In this document: one piece after another, positions 14,815-16,198 of the stretch
Layout of the letters: each line of letters opens with the position of its first letter
Numbering within the stretch: position 1 is the first letter of the stretch
NCBI GenBank assembly: GCA_003554945.1
Contig: PWHN01000118.1
Location: forward strand, 1-16,198
Origin: a bacterium
Lineage (GTDB): Bacteria > T1Sed10-126
Direction: 5' to 3'
DNA length: 16,198 nt
Translations under genes and position numbers: made by a program
Notes under the pieces: generated by a model
What the model saw: the letters and a program-made list of their open reading frames with translations, nothing else
Told to the model about the DNA's origin: nothing
The model's database searches: none

Positions 14815-14843
14815 TTGACTCAGCTTCTGATCCCTGTTATATT
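14815..14843 (+). promoter_or_regulatory. Strong sigma70-type promoter with extended -10
   Basis: -35 TTGACT (14815-14820), exact 17-base spacer, -10 TATATT (14838-14843), with TG at 14835-14836 forming an extended -10. Match is five of six and four to five of six. It starts 4 bases after the rmd stop and directs transcription toward the secreted-protein gene at 14943, leaving a leader of roughly 90 bases. The best promoter in the window. Confidence 0.75.
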
Positions 14844-14894
14844 GTAACTAGTAACGCTCTTACGGGAGTCAATATAATATTTCAATTACGTGAT

Positions 14895-14934
14895 GGGGTG
14901 CAGCCATTTTTGCCAATTCAAGTTAGCAGCCCCC
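14895..14934 (+). other. Leader stem-loop beside the ribosome site of the secreted-protein gene
   Basis: GGGGTGC (14895-14901) can pair with GCA-G-CCCC (14926-14933) with a one-base bulge, immediately before GGAAG (14935-14939) and ATG 14943. A second small hairpin (CTC/GAG around TTACGG) may lie upstream near 14857-14867. The leader matches no riboswitch class I know. It could influence mRNA stability or ribosome access. Confidence 0.3.
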
Positions 14935-14942
14935 GGAAGTTT

Positions 14943-15758
14943 ATGACTCTGATTTTCAAATCGGTTTGTTTCCTCTCCTGTTTACTCTTCCTCACCACTC
15001 CACTACACGCCTTTGAGTTGACCTTTCAGGTTGAAAATTTAGAAGGTGCTCCTGTTCAGGGAGCGGAAATTGATCTTGAAGATCATGAGGTTGTGACCAC
15101 CGATTTTGAGGGGGAAGCTGACTACAGCGAACTTGACGAGGGCAATTACTCATACAAAGTGGCTGTTAACGGGTATGAATATTGGGATGAAGTTTACATT
15201 GAGGACTCCATGACCGAATCGGTGGTTCTTAACCTTGTTGAGTTTGATATTGAGCTTACCGAGCACTGGCAGCTTATTAGCTTTCCCGCCGAGGCGGCGG
15301 ACATGACCGCTGGAGCCGTTTTTGGCGATCATTTTGACGAGATTGAGCTTTTAAAATATGATGGTGGCGAAGATGTCCCGGTGGGAGAAGATGAAGAGCT
15401 TGTCCCGGGAGAGGGATACATGCTGCGGGCTGAAGAAACATCCGAAGAACTATCGGGAATGGGCACTTTAAGCGACCCGATGGAGCCGGAAACCCAGACT
15501 GTTACTATTTCCGGTGAACCTTTTGAAGAGATAGAGCTTGATTTTGACGAGGGCTGGAATTGGAAGGGTATCCCCGATGGTATTGCTCCGGTTGAGGCCG
15601 GCGAAATTTTTGCTAATTTTGAGGATTTACCCACTATAAATAAACGTGCGGGCGATGGCTCTCGTTCTCCCATCCGCGAGGATGATGAGCTTGAAGCCGG
15701 GGAAGCCTACCTGATTAATGTTGATGAGCCGGTGACCATCGAGGTGACGTCCGATTGA
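14943..15758 (+). CDS. Secreted, highly acidic beta-rich protein with CnaB-like domain and duplicated module
   Basis: 271 residues. Signal peptide (MTLIFK, hydrophobic core, LHA at 21-23 then FEL). Next a CnaB/carboxypeptidase-regulatory-like beta domain (24-98): VENLEGAPVQGAEIDL, a later TDFEGEADYSEL turn, and GNYSYKVAVNGY. Then two copies of a module (about 103-165 and 196-258) of pattern W-x-LISFP ... ELVPGEGYMLRAE and WNWKGIP ... ELEAGEAYLINVD. The mature part has 69 Asp/Glu against 8 Lys/Arg by my count. ATG 14943 is preferred because it gives a normal-length signal. GTG 14898 would add 15 residues, and GGAAG lies only 3 bases before the ATG. It has its own promoter. Likely surface or matrix protein; function unknown. 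Confidence 0.83.
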   Translation: MTLIFKSVCFLSCLLFLTTPLHAFELTFQVENLEGAPVQGAEIDLEDHEVVTTDFEGEADYSELDEGNYSYKVAVNGYEYWDEVYIEDSMTESVVLNLVEFDIELTEHWQLISFPAEAADMTAGAVFGDHFDEIELLKYDGGEDVPVGEDEELVPGEGYMLRAEETSEELSGMGTLSDPMEPETQTVTISGEPFEEIELDFDEGWNWKGIPDGIAPVEAGEIFANFEDLPTINKRAGDGSRSPIREDDELEAGEAYLINVDEPVTIEVTSD

Positions 15759-15779
15759 TGGCGTCTGGAGCTGTAATGT

Positions 15780-16198
15780 TTGAAAAGTAGACACCTATCG
15801 TTAAAGCTTACCCTGGTATTTGCGTTAGTTCTCACCTTTGTTGCCTTCCCCCTGGAAGATGCTTTCGCCGGTGAATTTTGGGAAGAAAAACTACACGTTT
15901 ACGAAGAAGAATTTGAAAACGAAAAACCAGCCGCTGATTTTTACTTTGGGATGGATGATGACTCAGAAAAACACGAGCCCGGCGTGGATGCTGCAGAGGA
16001 TCAGGTGTGGTGGATGGATGGAGAAGGGAATTATGTCCATATAACCGAGCATACCTCAAACTATACTTGGAATACTGAAATTGAGCTTATAACACCGGAC
16101 GAAGGCGAACACGGAGATATTGGCCCGGAAATCAGTTGGGGACAATCTGGGAATGAGGATATGGGGAATATCCCGGCCGGGTATGAAGTGACCATGGA
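15780..16198 (+). CDS. Secreted acidic protein, N-terminal part (cut by window end)
   Basis: Open from TTG 15780 to the window end (139 codons plus 2 bases). TTG is the only reasonable start: an in-frame TAA lies six bases before it, GGAG (15767-15770) is 9 bases upstream, and the first residues form a good signal peptide (MKSRHLSLKL, hydrophobic 11-24, AFA at 28-30 then GEFWEE). The mature part is rich in Asp/Glu, Trp and Tyr (e.g. YEEEFENEKP, DQVWWMDGEGNY). It lies 21 bases after the preceding secreted-protein gene and probably shares its transcript. Domain not recognised; the rest of the gene is beyond the window. Confidence 0.78.
   Translation, partial: MKSRHLSLKLTLVFALVLTFVAFPLEDAFAGEFWEEKLHVYEEEFENEKPAADFYFGMDDDSEKHEPGVDAAEDQVWWMDGEGNYVHITEHTSNYTWNTEIELITPDEGEHGDIGPEISWGQSGNEDMGNIPAGYEVTM

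Overview
This is a bacterial chromosome segment holding ten complete protein genes plus two cut by the window ends (serS and a secreted-protein gene). SerS, a bacterial-type SMC and TTG/GTG starts with Shine-Dalgarno sites mark it as bacterial. I cannot name the phylum. The extracytoplasmic proteins are extremely acidic: one mature secreted protein has 69 Asp/Glu against 8 Lys/Arg. That would suit a halophile or a deliberately acidic cell surface, but this is inference.

Layout. (1) 1-2132, minus strand: the 5' part of serS, preceded by and overlapping a phosphomannomutase/phosphoglucomutase gene that has its own promoter candidate. (2) 2133-2891: a gene-free divergent spacer packed with four dispersed hairpin-type repeats. 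(3) 2892-10623, plus strand: a tightly packed five-gene run. It encodes an ABC ATPase with several altered motifs, its ABC-2-type permease, the chromosome organiser SMC, a small one-helix membrane protein, and a membrane protein with three GAF-like domains and a degenerate GGDEF domain. (4) 10624-10939: a spacer carrying, in inverted orientation, an 81-bp repeat that matches the first spacer at 78 of 81 positions. (5) 10940-14811: an envelope-type cluster. It encodes a secreted protein with a Pro-Glu-Glu tract, a TPR protein, a membrane-anchored protein (a cupredoxin fold without its copper ligands, then 39 Pro-Glu-Glu tripeptides, then TPRs), and a GDP-6-deoxy-D-mannose reductase-type enzyme. 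(6) 14812-16198: a strong sigma70-type promoter with an extended -10, followed by two genes for acidic secreted proteins, the second cut by the window end.

How the genes may work together. The phosphomannomutase supplies mannose-1-phosphate, hence GDP-mannose, and the reductase-type enzyme works at the GDP-deoxymannose end of the same chemistry. This suggests a surface glycan made alongside the acidic surface proteins. The PEE-tract proteins and the TPR proteins look like an envelope scaffold: TPRs for protein contacts and PEE tracts as stiff, negatively charged spacers. In the SMC run, both the ABC ATPase and the GGDEF domain look like signalling or enzymatic folds whose usual catalytic motifs have been altered. 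The most noteworthy single features are the copper-less cupredoxin/PEE39/TPR fusion, the degenerate GGDEF receptor and the inverted 81-bp repeat pair.
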